Assembly: GCA_026874595.1 (NCBI GenBank)
Contig: CM049306.1
Span: forward strand, 12,851,019 to 12,915,018
DNA from: Sipunculus nudus
Taxonomy: Eukaryota > Annelida > Sipuncula > Golfingiida > Sipunculidae
Length of the DNA stretch: 64,000 nt
Direction of reading: 5' to 3'
The notes beneath the pieces are model-generated. The model was given only the letters and a program-made list of their open reading frames with translations, was not told the origin of the DNA and did not search any database. This document shows, piece after piece, positions 1 to 13,429 of the stretch (its first letter is position 1; each line of letters begins with the position of its first letter). A program made the translations under genes and the position numbers.

Positions 1-405
1 TGCATTATGTTTGGGCCCATAACTTTTTTAAATTAAATAATACAGACATAATTTCTGGCATGTACATAGGAACTATACAGAGGAATATTTATGGTAAATA
101 TGAGGAAAAACAGATGAGTGGTTTTGATATTAGGCAGTCCTGAAGTGTGAAAATAGGTTTTTAATATAAAATTGAGGTTTTTCCTTAATTTCTCAAAGGA
201 ACGAAGTTGCAAAGACCCAGTTTTCGGCTTGGTAGGAGATCTTGGGGACATCTAACATTATGCCGAATTTTGGATTCCTAGGTCTTACGGTTTCAAAACG
301 TGCCACATCTACGGACGGACGGACGGACGGACGGACAGACGGACGGACGACGGACAATGGACCACGACTATAGCTCAGATGACTTATAGTCAGCTGAGCT
401 AAAAA
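1..405 (-). mobile_element. Family S element, partial (cut by window start)
   Basis: The sequence matches the 10010-10399 and 15940-16327 regions on this strand and the 38618-39310 and 53890-54590 regions in inverse orientation. It ends in a near-perfect hairpin at 372-400 (AGCTCAG ... CTGAGCT, with inner TGACT/AGTCA). Next to the hairpin lies a short tetranucleotide microsatellite (ACGG units, about 312-350). Read on the minus strand the order is hairpin, TATAGTCGTGGTCC, GTCC-type repeats, then body, so the minus strand is taken as element orientation. No coding capacity is seen. The left part lies outside the window. Confidence 0.75.
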
Positions 406-1995
406 TAGAGAAAAAAATTCGTAAAAATCGAAAAAAATACAGGTGGTGCCATCAGACTGCAGAAACTGATGAAACATTCCATGATTAATATCCATGCAAA
501 GAATCATGGTGATCAGTGCAATAGTTGTTCAGATACTTGAGCTTTTGTTTCAAATTTTCCATTAATCTGGAGGGTACTTCAGAGCCCCTTAGTTCAGAGT
601 TTATGGGCAACAGAGACCACATAGACTTTTCATGGGCCTCCCTGCATGTCAAGAGGGAAGATTCTAGGTCCAGCCATTACAATTTGTGCCATGTTAACAG
701 ATGAACACGTCTTAAGATGTCTCAAAAATTAAGAAAAAAAAACTCGTAAAAATTGAAAAAATACAGGTGGCACCACCAAACTGCAGAAACTGATTAAACA
801 TTCCATGATCAATATCCATGCAAAGAATCATGGTGATCAATGCAATAGTTGTTCAGATACTTGAGTTTTGTATCAAATTTCCCATTGTTTTGGGGAGTAC
901 TTCAGAGCCCCAAAGCTCAAGAGTTCATGGGTAACAGAGACCTAACTTCAGGTTTCCAAGGGCACTTTTCATGGGCCTCCCTGCATGTCAAGAGAGAAGA
1001 TTCTACATCCAGTCATTACGATTCGTTCCCTGTTAACTGATGACCTCATCTTTTAAGGTCTAAAATATAGAGAAAAAAATCGAAAAAAATCGAAAAATTA
1101 TAGGTAGCCCCACCAGTCTGCAGAACGTGATGAAACACTTCATGATCAATATCTATGCAAAGAATCATGGTGATCAATGGATAAGTTGTTCAGATACTTC
1201 AGCTTTTGTATCAAATTTTCCATTATTCTTGGGGGGTACTTCGGGTACCTTCTTTTAAGGTCTAAAATATAGAGAAAAAAATCGAAAAAAAAATCGAAAA
1301 ATTATAGGTAGCCCCACCAGTCTGCAGAAACTGATGAAACACTTCATGATCAATATCTATGCAAAGAATCATGGTGATCAATGGATAAGTTGTTCAGATA
1401 CTTCAGCTTTTGTATCAAATTTTCCATTATTCTTGGGGGGTACTTCAAAGCCCCATAGCTCAGAGTTTATGGGTAACAGAGACCTTATTTCAGGTTTCCA
1501 TGGAGTCTTTTCATGGGCCTCCCTGCATGTCAAGAGAGAAGATTCTAGGTCCAGTTGTTTCAATTTGTGCCCTGTTAACAGATTACCGCATCTCAAGGTC
1601 TCAAAAATAGAGAAAAAAAAATCGTAAAAATAAAAAAAACATACAGGTGGCGCCACCAGTCTGCAGAAACTGATGAAACATTCCATGACCAATATCCATG
1701 CAAAGATTCATGGTTATCAATGCATTATTTGTTCAGATACTGGAGCTTTTGTATCAAATTATCTATTTTTCTGGGGGGGGGGGGGTACTTCAGAGCCCAA
1801 TAGCTCGAAGAATGTGGGTAACATAGACCGAAATTTAGGTTTCCAAGGAGACTTTTCATATCAAGAGAGAAGATTCTAGGTCCAGCGGTTACCATTTGTG
1901 CCCTGTTAACAGACAGACGGCCGGAAGGCCAGACGGAAGACGGACAAAGGGTGATCGCTATAACTCAGATGACTTACAGTCAGCTGAGCTAAAAA
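406..1995 (-). repeat. Tandem array of ~335-bp units in a hairpin-ended element
   Basis: Five units begin at about 440, 764, 1102, 1306 and 1645. Spacings are about 323-339 bp, with one shortened unit of about 203 bp. Each unit has an A-rich start, a GGTGGC(G/A)CCACC-like core (perfect GGTGGCGCCACC at 1646-1657), then CTGCAGAAACTGATGAAACA and a conserved block around TTCAGATACTT. The right end carries its own hairpin at about 1962-1990, followed outward by AAAAA, with degenerate ACGG repeats at about 1911-1945 just inside it. Short open frames in the units are by-products of the repeat and do not look like a protein family. Confidence 0.75.
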
Positions 1996-3345
1996 GCATT
2001 GCACATAAATACAGTGTACTAGAGTGACCTAATTTGTTGTATAATAATATAATTTGTGGTGTTAATATTTTCAGATTTGAGTAGGAAGAAGTGTAAAAAA
2101 ATAAAACTTTTGGCTCACAGATAAATAACTCAACAGACATCAGTAAATTCCAAATTTTCTAATTTTTCTTATTCTGAGGAATAATTAACCATGATAAGAA
2201 AACCAGAGTTACATTTTCTACCTTGTCTTGTAGAATTTACACCTTCTGGCTCTTAGAAAATATGTCAACAAAGGTTGGAGTCATCTACAGCTAACATACA
2301 CATTCAGGTCAGTACTCTGTAATGCTGATTCAAGATGATTTCAGCAGGGTTTCAAAAGACTATCACACAGAATTATCATAATAATGTTAAGCATACCTGT
2401 CATGAAGATTGGGAAACAGAAACTTTCGAACGAAATAATTATATTTTAATTTAAAATCTTACATATTCAAGAAGACATAAGATTGCCTTTTGTTTTACAA
2501 AAAAGGTCTTACAAAATAAAATAGTTCACAACTGATCATTGGGTTTTCTTCTTTTTTTCAATGATGTCTTAAATAAACATATAAATATGTCAACATGGGT
2601 AGGGATGGTTAAGAAAAACTTTAACTCAAATACCTTGACACAAAGCTAACCTTATTTAACTGAGAAGTGACCCTGACTCAGCAAGACTGATCAAAGGCCA
2701 CACAACAGAACTATGGAATTTAGAACAAAAAGGTTATCAATGATATCACTGATATGACATCTGTCATTTAGTGGAGGAACCTGAAGAAATGATAACAGTT
2801 TAGTCCTTGGTTCTCAGACCTGACTCACACCCTGACCCTGAAATGGTAAATACACAGGTTTAAAATCCACTTGACTCAGATCACAGGGATTGTATGGACA
2901 AAGAAAGTTTGTATCATCCCTTACTTGGATGAAGGACAAAGCCCACATGGGCAAAAGCCCACTAATCAAAAACCAAACCCCAAACATAGTTGGACAAAAG
3001 CCTGCCCCTGGCCAAAATAAATATCATTGTTGTAAATACTTTATTATACCTGTGTATATATTTTCTGACATATTTCATATCTGTTGTTATTCCAGGTTAT
3101 ATATTACATGTCCTTGTTCTATTAATCAGCCACATATTATATACTTGTGGCTATATATCGTATATGATTCAGATTCAATGGTGCATATTCATTTGGAAAA
3201 TTTAATAAATTTTATTGTATTTGAAGTTATGATACCAAAATGACAAACAATTACAAATTAGCTTTCATTTAAAATATTTAATGATAGATACATATATAGC
3301 AATTAAAAGCCTATTATATACAATTACATATGTTTACTTGAATCA
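1996..3345. other. Non-coding stretch, nothing recognised
   Basis: AT-rich unique-looking DNA. Open frames near 2890-3243 overlap in two phases, are rich in hydrophobic residues encoded by AT-rich codons, and show no family signature or splice structure that I could support. Confidence 0.5.
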
Positions 3346-3348
3346 ACA

Positions 3349-3640
3349 GAAGAATGGTGACATAATGGTTTAGTTGCTTAACTTGTGGGTTTGTGTCCCA
3401 CTCGGACCAGTGACCACCTTCCATGCCACTTAGGAGTCTACAATAAGGGAACACTTTCTCAACCCAGGAGTGAATGAGTACTGGGCATCAGGCAAATGTA
3501 AAAGAATTTATCTTCTTGCCCCTATTATGGCTGTTTGGATTGTATGCTCCCCAGAAGGCTGAGAAGAGCTACAAAGACGAACAGACCTGAAGTGTAAATA
3601 CTTCCTAAAATGGCTCAGCAGGAAACATGTAAAGCCATGG
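3349..3640 (+). mobile_element. tRNA-derived SINE-like element, degenerate
   Basis: Positions 3353-3405 resemble a tRNA-type Pol III promoter. An A-box-like TGGTTTAGTTGC near 3367 is followed about 20 bases later by a B-box-like GGGTTTGTGTCCCAC near 3387. The downstream body (ACTGGGCATC near 3480, then a pyrimidine-rich stretch) is unlike a tRNA and fits a SINE tail. No clear poly-A tail or target duplication was identified. This is an old copy; the subfamily is not assigned. Confidence 0.5.
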
Positions 3641-4252
3641 TCAACTTTGTGTCAGCATGTAGGTATCTTTAAACTGAATATGAAAGAATATCTAAGGAGG
3701 CGAACTATGAACATGAAGATAAACATATGTACTGATACTGTAGTACCCCATTTTAAAGCCAACCCTTAGTTTTGTAGGCTCAGTATTTAAATAATTCAAT
3801 AATACTCAGAACCACCCTGCCAGGCCACACTAGTGGTTTCTTAATTTTTTTTTAATGAAGCTAAACACTTGACAGAGCACTGAAATAATATTAACAGTAC
3901 CAGGTTGATACATGATAAGTGACTTATAATATACAACAGTTCTGTCAGTGTTAACATTATTTCATCTGTTACCTACCACAGTATCAGCAAGTGGGCTCCT
4001 GACCAGGTCTGTTACAGCTATATGTGTCACCCTGTATTTGACCTGAGTGTGTACACACAGATCTAGTTACCAGCTGTCTCGATGAAGTTGCGTATATGTA
4101 ATAAGGTGACCATTGATTCAGTACAGACTTACCTATGCCTGTACTGATCAATATAAGGTTATGATCAAGAATACAATCTTCTGTATCATATCCTCACTAC
4201 GATCTGACATGTAAGTTTCTGTTTAAGAATTAAATTCCTTGTCATATTATTA
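3641..4252. other. Non-coding stretch, nothing recognised
   Basis: AT-rich sequence with no coding potential, RNA gene or repeat that I can support. It ends with the TTA target copy (4250-4252) of the neighbouring MITE. Confidence 0.45.
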
Positions 4253-4551
4253 GGCCAAAAAAATAAAAGGTATGGTTCTCAGGTACCACCCGCTTAAATT
4301 AAACCCCAACATCAAAAATTTTTATTTTTGATTTTCATCTTTCAAGAAGATAAAATAAATCAATTTTGATCAGATTAAATTTCTTTTGTTATGTAGTGCT
4401 TTTACATGTTTAGAAAAAGCAATTATGTTATTTTTATGCTTTTCCCAGACCATATGACATTTTTATAAAAAAATAAAAAAAAAGTAAAAAAATAAGGCCG
4501 GCCCGCACTGATATATAAAAAAGTGCCTAAGAACCATTCCTTTTTTTTGCC
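4253..4551. mobile_element. Harbinger-like MITE with TTA target duplication
   Basis: The element is 299 bp with imperfect terminal inverted repeats: GGCCAAAAAAATAAAAGGTA at the left and the reverse complement of a similar sequence (AGTGCCTAAGAACCATTCC then T-rich and TTGCC) at the right. TTA flanks it at 4250-4252 and 4552-4554. Three-base TWA duplications are characteristic of the PIF/Harbinger superfamily. The 20582-20939 element has the same ends. The interior is AT-rich and non-coding, so mobilisation would need a transposase supplied elsewhere. Confidence 0.75.
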
Positions 4552-4554
4552 TTA

Positions 4555-7500
4555 ATTCTCCTATATGGATAACTGTATATGAAAACTATTAATATAGGTT
4601 TATATATTTGGGAAGGTTACAATACAAAAAAGTGAAAGAGAAATGTTATAATTAAAGTTTCAGTTGTTGACAGACCAGACAATCAATCCACCATAACCAC
4701 TACATAACAATGTGGATAACTATACCTTCCCAAAATTATCTAGCTATTTACAATATAGTATCTGTTGTAGAGACTGGTAAAATATGTCACAGCATCACAG
4801 GTTTAATCTCTAGGAAGGATTAGGATCTCATAAATTACTTAAATATTCATGACAAGTTTTGAATATTCATGACAATGTTCTGGGCATACCTATAATCCTG
4901 CATGTAAGCTATGCTCTGTTGTGACAGTTACTGCTATCAAAGCTTTGAAAATCATGCCACTAATGACCATACAATTATATTTATCCTCATATATTTAATA
5001 GGACTCAACACAGGCCATGGCCTCTATATTTAAGTAAGAACACAAACATTGCAATAAACCCAGACTGGAACCTGTTTGAGTGAAAGTCAAAAAGACTGAC
5101 AGAAAAATCAACATCTCTTTGATCTGAAACATGAGCTTGGGTTGGACTAAATTGAAATATTTTGACATCAAGTATATTTCATTTGAAAAAAAGTTCTAAC
5201 TAAATGAGATCTTACTGTATAAGATACACACAAAAAGTAGATGGTAGACTGAACCTTGAACCATTACCTTTCAGCTTCTAGGTGACTGCTTTGAAACATC
5301 AAAGGTATCAAGGTCCTTACATCTTTCTGTGTATCTGTACCTTTATATACCTTTTTTAATTTACATTAGTATTCTACCTAAGTCTGCAGTGACATTGTAT
5401 TCTGTGGTGGAGGAAGCTCAATAGTCACTACATATCCCACTGGTGTGGTGCCAAGACTGCATGATCACACACATGGAGAAACATAATTTATTATTACATA
5501 TATCACATTTTCTACTTCATGATAATGTACCGTATCCTACTTATTTATCAATTTAATACCTAATCCATGATTATTCATAATTCATGCATGTGAAAGAGTC
5601 TCAAACAGCTGACTAAAGTGTAATGGAAATGCTACAAAGCCTTATAAGAGCAATAACCTGCAGGTTACCATGTTAACGGCACTCATGGTGTGCCTTCATG
5701 TATTAACACAGAGTAATAATCCTGCCACCAACTGCCTTTTTACATAATATGGTCAGACCTTTTCTGCTATCTTTATATTTTCTCATTACACTGAGATTAC
5801 TTCAAATCACCTGAGCAGAGTGTATCACTGACTAATTTGTTTGAGCTGTGCTCCAGGTCTGCCAACACAGTGGCTTTACTCAGAAGATAAACCAGTCACC
5901 TGATCCAGTTATGGATCAAGTTATGAGAGAGCTGTGCTCACTGCTATTTAATCCTGACACACTTATCAATAACTGTGCGTGTTCATAATGACATGACTAT
6001 TAATGTATTTGCCTTGACAGAATATGGTTGGACTCAATCATGTTAAACAAGAGTGCTATATAGCCACAGTCTTTCCTGAGATATAAAGCTTCACTTTGTG
6101 AACTCATGAAAAATACATATTTATTTAAGGAGATGACTTGTGATATAGATAGCTTCATGCTGTTACATGATTAAACTGAATTATTCACTGAAGGATATGA
6201 CTTTGGGTAATGATGAATTAACATAGTAGCCATACTTTATTTTATTAATTGGAGGAATTTAGAGGGTTTTTAATACCAAATTTCAACAATGAAAATCAAT
6301 ATCAGAACTACAAAACATGGTCTACAAATGGATTGTAGCAGTATAAATTATGAATGTCTTGCTATATAACCTTAATGCTTGAAAAAACATTATTTCAAAT
6401 AGGCTCATACTATCAGCTTTAAGATTTTGCAGAGACATACTTATCCAAACAGAAGCAGTTAATGACATGGAAGAAGCCATAGTTAATGATACAGTAAAAG
6501 ATTTTGTAAGAAAATCTAAACAAAGTATAAAAGCATTTTATATATTGACATCTCTTATAATTTAGAATATACAAACATACAGAAAGATGGACAATGGGTG
6601 ATTGATACAGCTCAGCTGATATCAGGTCAGCTGTGCTGTGAAGAAAAAGAAATCGACAAGGAAAAGGCATGCATGCTGGGATGACTTGGTGAAATCTGAC
6701 AACCAAAACATTCACACCTGGGACTAACACCTGGCCCTGTCAGGGTCTATATATCACCTCCAGGCCGGTCTCAAGCAGGTTCTAAGAATCATCAACATGA
6801 ACTGAACTATATTCACAGTCCTGCTTCAAATAAACATATAATATGCTGTGTTCTGCTTTAGCCCAAACATCACTAGTTTAATATTCCAGGAGTTATGAAC
6901 TCTGACATAAACAGTCACCAAGAGAGTTTAATCATAATTCCAGGTATTTTCTTGTTTTGAAACTAAAGATTTTATTTGAGAGATTTGAGTATAGAAAGAT
7001 ACACTTGTATTTAATAATACTGTTTTTTTTATAAAAATGGCAGGGGAAAAAAAAATTTGGCATCATTGATAAGTGGTCTCCCCCAGACATTAGGTATCCA
7101 ACCTAAGTCCTGATCCACACTAATATCAGCGCAAAATTTAAAAGAAATCTTTCTATATTTAGTTTCTGAGTCATATTGCTCCAAAATACAGAATTATTCA
7201 AGGTCAAACATGTTGATAAGTTAAAAGAAATATGTCAATTAGTTTTGTTAATGATACAGCTTATATTTTTCAAGTGGGAGTGATAGGAAATTACATATGA
7301 AAATTATTTTTATTTTGCCACTATGTCACTTTACAAGACAAATAATCACCCATAGTCTTTGGTCATATCAATTTTCAGGTCAATCCATCAAGCCTAACTG
7401 GAGAAATCTTATGATTTTTTTGTGATTTTCAACCAAATGAAGCTGTTTAAGGTCATAAACAGTTTTTTTCCTCTGACCCATGTCTACAGATATGTGCACA

Positions 7501-7918
7501 TAATTTTGAAAATCTTTTAAGTTATTATACTCACAATGATTGTCTGCAACAGCAGCCGTGAAATGGTCATGAATCTATACTATCTCAAACTTTTGTTAAG
7601 TGGGATACAATTAATTATTTCCCTAAGTGACTTAGTCAAGTCAGTGCAACTGACTGCTGGGCTAAATCATAAGTACATGCATGTGCACCATTTATTGGTG
7701 CTCTATATTGCTGTCAGAGGGACCTAATTATTAGGTGCTGACCTTAAATATATTAGGTGCTGACCTTAAATATACAAAAATATTATCTCTTTAATCATTT
7801 ACTATTTATATTAAAACAAATAGATGAATCCTTATATTTAAAGCCAGTGTTTTAAGTTAAATACTCCTTCAGCTTGAATATATTGTGCCTGTGTGATATC
7901 CATTATTCAGACAAATAA
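4555..7918. other. Long non-coding stretch with one decayed hairpin end
   Basis: Mostly unique AT-rich DNA without a supportable gene. At about 6588-6645 there is a degenerate copy of the hairpin end seen in family S (AGCTCAGCTGATATCAGG...CAGCTGTGCT preceded by GGACAATGGGTGATTG), so a heavily decayed element end lies here. At about 7730-7775 a ~22-bp unit (ATTAGGTGCTGACCTTAAAT) is directly duplicated. Confidence 0.5.
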
Positions 7919-10399
7919 CAAGGGACCCATGGGTCACGGCGCTCAGCTGTTATATATGACAAAAAATATGATTTGGGAAAAAGGCATATGCTGGTTTTGT
8001 GTGGTAATAAATATAAGCTTTATTATGAGTTGTTGGTGTTTAGCTTATGTATGATTTTGATAGTTTATTTGGAGACAGGGAAGAGGATTGATTTCATTTA
8101 TTTTATTAACAAATGGAGTGCTATTGTCACACAGATTTTGACTTGGCCATATAACTTATAAGCAGCACATATAATAAAGGAGTTTAACTATTTATTAAAA
8201 TTTAATAACAAATATTGTGCCAATATAATTTTTATTAAAAATAATAAGAAAATCATATGATTTTTGAAATAAAACATAACTGAAATAATTATTAAAATAA
8301 TATTATAGAATATATGCATTCATGAATACATTTTGATAGTATTTCCACTGGTATTTTAAAATACTTTCATTTTTACCTGAATTCCCATTCTTATGCAAGA
8401 AATTTTATAATGGAGTACATATTCATATTCATATTCATATACATTTGCAAAGTATTTGCACCATGTCTGGTATTTATTCAGTTTTAGCCAAACAATGATG
8501 TTGAGAATCCAGAATATAAACAAAGGACCCATGGGTCACGACAAAATTTTGAAATTTTAGCAAATGCAAAATATGAAAAATATTTTATTGTAATGTTTTA
8601 TATTTATATAAGCATATGAGAAGCGAAGAGGAAAGGGCCCTCCTACTTGGTTATAGTAAAGTTCTCAATATATGATTGCAAACTAATACTCTGACAAGAC
8701 TGTCATGAAAAAAAAACAGTAAAAGTTTTGAGATACTGTGATGCATATGAAAAATTTACAGATAGACAGGCAAGTGGACAGAATGGACTAATACCATCAT
8801 TTCACTTTCAAGGGAATAATGCATTTAAGTTAATATATAAGCCTATTTTTTTAAAGCATATCCACTTTTTTCAATAATAGTTTTTATCTGATTCATTTTT
8901 TTTATTTACAAGTGTTATAAATTTGTAATATAAAAGTGAAAATATAAGTTAAAATATTAGAATTCTAAGTTGCAATCATTACATATCCAGATTGTAGCTC
9001 ACATTGGGTCATATTATGCATACACATATATTTTATTATTTTTAAATCAAATGTTTAAACTGAATGTAAAAGAAAATAATGCCACAACATGGCATCTACA
9101 AAATTATTCCTTGAATCCCTTTTAAAAAGTTTTGCACATTGGAGTTCTCAGGACATGCTTAATTTTATTCACCGAAATAAAATAAAAGATTCAGTAAATT
9201 TGATAAAATAAAAACATCTTTTCAAATAAAGTATACACACTGTTGGTTGAATGAGGGACAAACAATATCATTATGCTAATTACAATCTCAGCTATAATTA
9301 ATAACTGGAATTAATAGTCAATTTTACACCTGGTGAAGTTTTACTCTTCTGAAGTAAAGCATTACTTATCTGATGAACATCCACACTTTCATAGCAATAC
9401 ATCACTTTGTGGACACAATTAAATGTGCACTTTAATCATTGTAACCCTGGTGGTACAATACAAAATCTAAAATGTAGCATGTCCAAGAATAAAATAAAAT
9501 ACAGAAAGTTATAACATTCATCTAGTTTATGCACCAGCTGGGGGGGGGGGTTGAGTGCAGGGCAGAGGAGAAGCCTGCTAGTAGTGGCCAAGCTGGGTCA
9601 AGGCAAGCTGCCTGGGGAGGGTTACATAATGCAAGTGAAGGCTGTACTACTAGGTGGGCCAGATGTAAACAACACTTGACATGGTGTATGAAAACTTGAA
9701 TAAAAGCTACTCTTTTCAAACAATTTCTTTGAAATTTCAGATTTTAAAAGATTAAATCCTTATGTATATATGCTGTGAAAATTAAATCAACAGTGCTTAC
9801 AAGGAAAAAACGTGCCACTGCCAAAGTTGGACAAAATTTAAGGTATTGATTTTTTATTTATGCTAATAACTTGAAAAATTTGCAAAATTCAGATCTAATT
9901 TTGGGCAAACAATTGAATCTTGATTAAATAAAGTTATATTCCTGAAAAAAAGTCTTCAGCTTCAGCAATTCTCATGTTAAGTGAGCAAATATATTTCCTG
10001 ATTTTTTAAAAATTGCATTATATTTGGACCTATAATTTCAAAATAATACCCAATACTGACCTAATTTTTGGTATGTGCACAGAAAATGTATGGAAGAATA
10101 TGAATACTAAATATGATCAAAAACAGATCAGTGGTTTTGATATTAGGCAGACTTGAAGTGTAACAATTGCTTTTTTATGGAAAACGGAGGTTTTTCCTTA
10201 ATATCTCGAAGGAACGAAGTTCTAATGACCAAATTTTCGGTATGGTAGGAGATTTTGGGGACATCTGATGGTATGCAGAATTTTGGATTCGTAGGTCCAT
10301 CGGTTTTAAAACGTGCCCTGTTAACGGACGGAAGGCCGGACGGACGACGGACAAAGGACCACGACTATAGCTCAAATGACTTACAGTCAGCTGAGCTAA
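7919..10399 (-). mobile_element. Family S element (copy 1)
   Basis: One end is CAAGGGACCCATGGGTCAC at 7919; a second copy of this end motif lies at 8519, so the true boundary may be either. The other end is the hairpin at 10369-10397 followed by AAAAA. From about 8840 to 10399 it aligns with 13945-16327 and contains the unoccupied counterpart of the family-P insertion found there (junction 9076|9077). A G-rich tract at 9541-9550 precedes a segment shared with 15486-15680. There is no coding capacity. Element orientation (hairpin end as 5') is minus. Confidence 0.75.
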
Positions 10400-10855
10400 A
10401 AATGAAAGCTACATTCATTTTTGTCTACAAATAACCAGTTTCCATTCTCAGCACAATCAAGTGTATTGACAAAGATTAAAGTAGGTTTGTAAGTAATAAG
10501 TATATAGACTAGAATGCAGTCCAGCCCAGCCATGAATGCCAAGTCATTATGTTACAACCTGAAGGCTGTCTAGACGGGTCCTGTGAACAAACCATTTACA
10601 GCTGGGCTTTATGGATAAATATGAATCTCTGGTAGAGCTCTGCAGTCTGTGGCTTCAAGTACGCCAGACATGACAACGAAGACAGATGATGAATTGGATT
10701 TCATACAACCTGGGAATAAGCTTTCCTGGATTTCATGAAGAAAAGATTATATAGGGCTATCTATGGGTCTAATGTTCTCCCACAGCATTAATGTTCTTAT
10801 ATGTCATTATTTATAATGAAAATTTTTCCACAGCTGCATGACTTTGTTTATGAAA
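10400..10855. other. Non-coding spacer between repeats
   Basis: Unique-looking sequence between a family-S and a family-P element. No gene, RNA or repeat is supported. Confidence 0.45.
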
Positions 10856-11978
10856 CTAGAATACAGGTAGTTGAGATGGGCTGCATAAGGTAGGGCCACC
10901 TGGTATTTGAAAAAGAAAGCTATCAAAGATGTATACCTAAGCAAAATTTCAAGTGGATAAGTCAAACCACTGCTAAGATATCAGTGATTTTTTTCCCTAG
11001 GAATTAACAGCTGGACACCATGCAAAAATGGTTGTTAGTTGGGCCACCAAATTTGTAAAAGCTATATAGCTATGCAAGATACTCAAGCAAAATGTCAGGC
11101 CTATTCCTCAAACCAGTCTTGAGATATTAGCATAGATGTCTGCAGCAAACATAAATGTAGGTGGCACCACCTACCATAAAATCAAGAAAGCTATTCAAAA
11201 TGTATCAAATCCAAAATTTTAGGCAGATAAGTAAAACCACTGCCAAGATATGAGTGATTTTTTCCAATGGCAGACAAACAGATGGCCGCTGTGCAAAATT
11301 GGCTACAGGTGGTGCCACCAGTTTTGCATATAATAAAGAGCAATGTTAGATCTATACACATGCAAAATTTCAGGAAGATACTTCCCAGTCCTGAGATATC
11401 TGCATGGATGTCTACAGTGTGAACATGAATGTAGGTGGCATAACCTGCCATAAAATCATTAACGCTATTCAGGATGTATAGACTAGTAAAATTTCAGATG
11501 GATGCTGTACAAAAATGGTTGCAGGTGGTACCACCTGCTTTTTTGTATGATATAAATCTATCCAAGAACTACACTTGTGCAAAATTTCAGCCCAATCAGT
11601 CAAGCGAGTCCAAAGATATGTGGGTTAATGTGTGAAAACAGAGGTACAGATGGACGCTGTGCAAAGAGGAAAGGTCAGAGGTCAACCCAAAATGAGGGCG
11701 CAGCAGTTCACATGTGACCTGATCATAATTCCCAGTTTCATAAAATTCTGTTCTGTGGTTACAGAGGAGTTCTCCGGAAAACCTATGTGGCGGCAGTGGT
11801 GGCGGTGGCCAAAGGTCAGAGGTCAACCCAAAATGAGGGCACAGCAGTTCACATGTGACATGATCATAATTCCAAGTTTCATAAAATTCTGTCCTGTGGT
11901 TACGGAGGAGTTCTGCGGAAAACCTATGTGGCGGAAGTGGTGGCAGCAGTGGCAGTGGGCTGAAAACAGTATCCACAA
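10856..11978 (-). mobile_element. Family P Helitron-like element (copy F, decayed)
   Basis: The left edge is CTAGAATACAGGTAGTTGA, as in other family-P copies, and is preceded by A. The right edge is GAAAACAGTATCCACAA followed by T. The interior has tandem blocks, each with a diverged GGTGGCGCCACC core (GGTGGCACCACC, GGTGGTGCCACC and similar) and the shared phrases GCAAAATTTCAGG and GAGATATGAGTGATTTT. At 11640-11960 a ~150-bp block that normally precedes the end is duplicated. The GTATCCGCC hairpin normally found at the right end is missing. Orientation is minus because the CTAG end is the 3' terminus in Helitron terms. Confidence 0.7.
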
Positions 11979-11995
11979 TTAGCCCATTTGATGGA

Positions 11996-12560
11996 AACAA
12001 CAAGGCCTACAGGCCTAATGTGAACCTGTGCAATGGCATATACGTCAGGTATAATGCTTCCATGATAATATGCTTGACCAAAATTTGATAAGTACTTGAT
12101 TACTTTTCAATTTCATTTGTGACATGCACATGTAAAATGCATGTACTAAACATTTTAAACTCAAGTTCAAGCACCAATTACACAACCATCACTCCTGAAA
12201 TACTGGCATGGATGTACACAAAAGAAAAATGATTATAGGTGCCGCCACCAGTCTTGTGTATCAGAGAGTCATTGAAGATGTATGGACATGTAAAATTCCA
12301 GGCAGATACTTCAAACTGCTCTTGAGCCAAATGCACAGATGTATGTAACTGAAAACAATTGTAGGTGGCGTCACAGGTCTTGTATATGACAAAGCTATCC
12401 AAGATGTATAAATATGCCCAATTTCTAGCTGATATGTCTAATATCTCATAAGAAATCAGCAGGGATATACACTGCAAAAATTTTTTGTAAGTGGCACCAC
12501 AAGTCTTGTATATAAGGAAGCCATCAAAGCTGCATGGACAAGTCAAAATGTCAGGCTAAT
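11996..12560. repeat. Family G repeat: AGGCCT-palindrome end plus tandem blocks
   Basis: It starts with AACAAGGCCTACAGGCCTAA, a hairpin-forming end (AGGCCT...AGGCCT), followed by GTGAACCTGTGCAATGG. The same start occurs at 18325 and 25995. From 12180 onward there are three related ~120-130-bp blocks with cores GGTGCCGCCACC, GGTGGCGTCACA and AGTGGCACCACA followed by (C/A)GTCTTGTATAT. It sits immediately next to family-P copy F. The far boundary is uncertain. Confidence 0.6.
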
Positions 12561-13429
12561 ACATCAAAATTCTATTGTGTCAGGTGCACTGGGCTGTCCA
12601 AGCTCAGATGAGGCAGGCAGTTGCCCCGAGTGAACCAAAACAAATGCTATAGCTGTAGCTACTGCACCGAGTAAACTCTTGACCTGTACTTGGCTGCACT
12701 GAGTGAACTCTTGACCTGTTGATACAGTTGGCAGTCTGCCAAAGAAAGCTACAAATAGATCCAGACTGACCTTTGGCCTGTTGCAGAATTTGAAACAGTT
12801 GCCAAGCTATTTATAGATACACACGCAATCTTGCCTGTAGCGTCATATCAACCCTCTGACATTATGACCAGATTACTGGCCAGAGTGTCTTAACATATAA
12901 GTCTGAGTAACGCATTATAAGGCCTTACAAAGATGCAAATATTTTTGTCATTTCTGACAACGCTTCATGGCCTACAGGTACACTGTCAATCAACATAAAC
13001 CAGACCAATCGTTAGCATTTTTCATATAATAACAAAGCGAGCGAGAAAATTTTTGTTTTAACCCGGCACATTGGTAAACCCATCAGCATGTTTGTTGAAT
13101 TTAAGCATGGCTCACATGGGTTACAGAACGCAGGCAGCTTGCAGGCGATACAGGAAATGACCCATGTCCATGGAGATGGTGTTTCAGTTTGGGATATGAG
13201 CTCACGTGTATACTACTGTGTTCATTCATCATCCTTAGCATAATATTGAGATTATGGGCCGTTTAAAACAATATGAAAGCAACCTTATGCAAGACCACTG
13301 CGATATACATTCATCGACATTACTTGTATCATGACTCAAGTAGGCTTACCAGCCCAATTATCCGATTGCCTACTGAGTTTCATTTTTAAGCTGAAAGAGG
13401 CTAAAACTATTAGGTTTTTGCCCGTAATT
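12561..13429. other. Non-coding stretch
   Basis: At about 12575-12740 it contains short degenerate direct repeats (GAGTGAACTCTTGACCTGT and variants) resembling 27480-27550. The remainder shows no gene or RNA signature. Confidence 0.4.

Noticed and set aside
11596-12003. Open frames through the duplicated 150-bp block of family-P copy F
   Set aside because: Open on both strands purely because of the duplicated non-coding element sequence.
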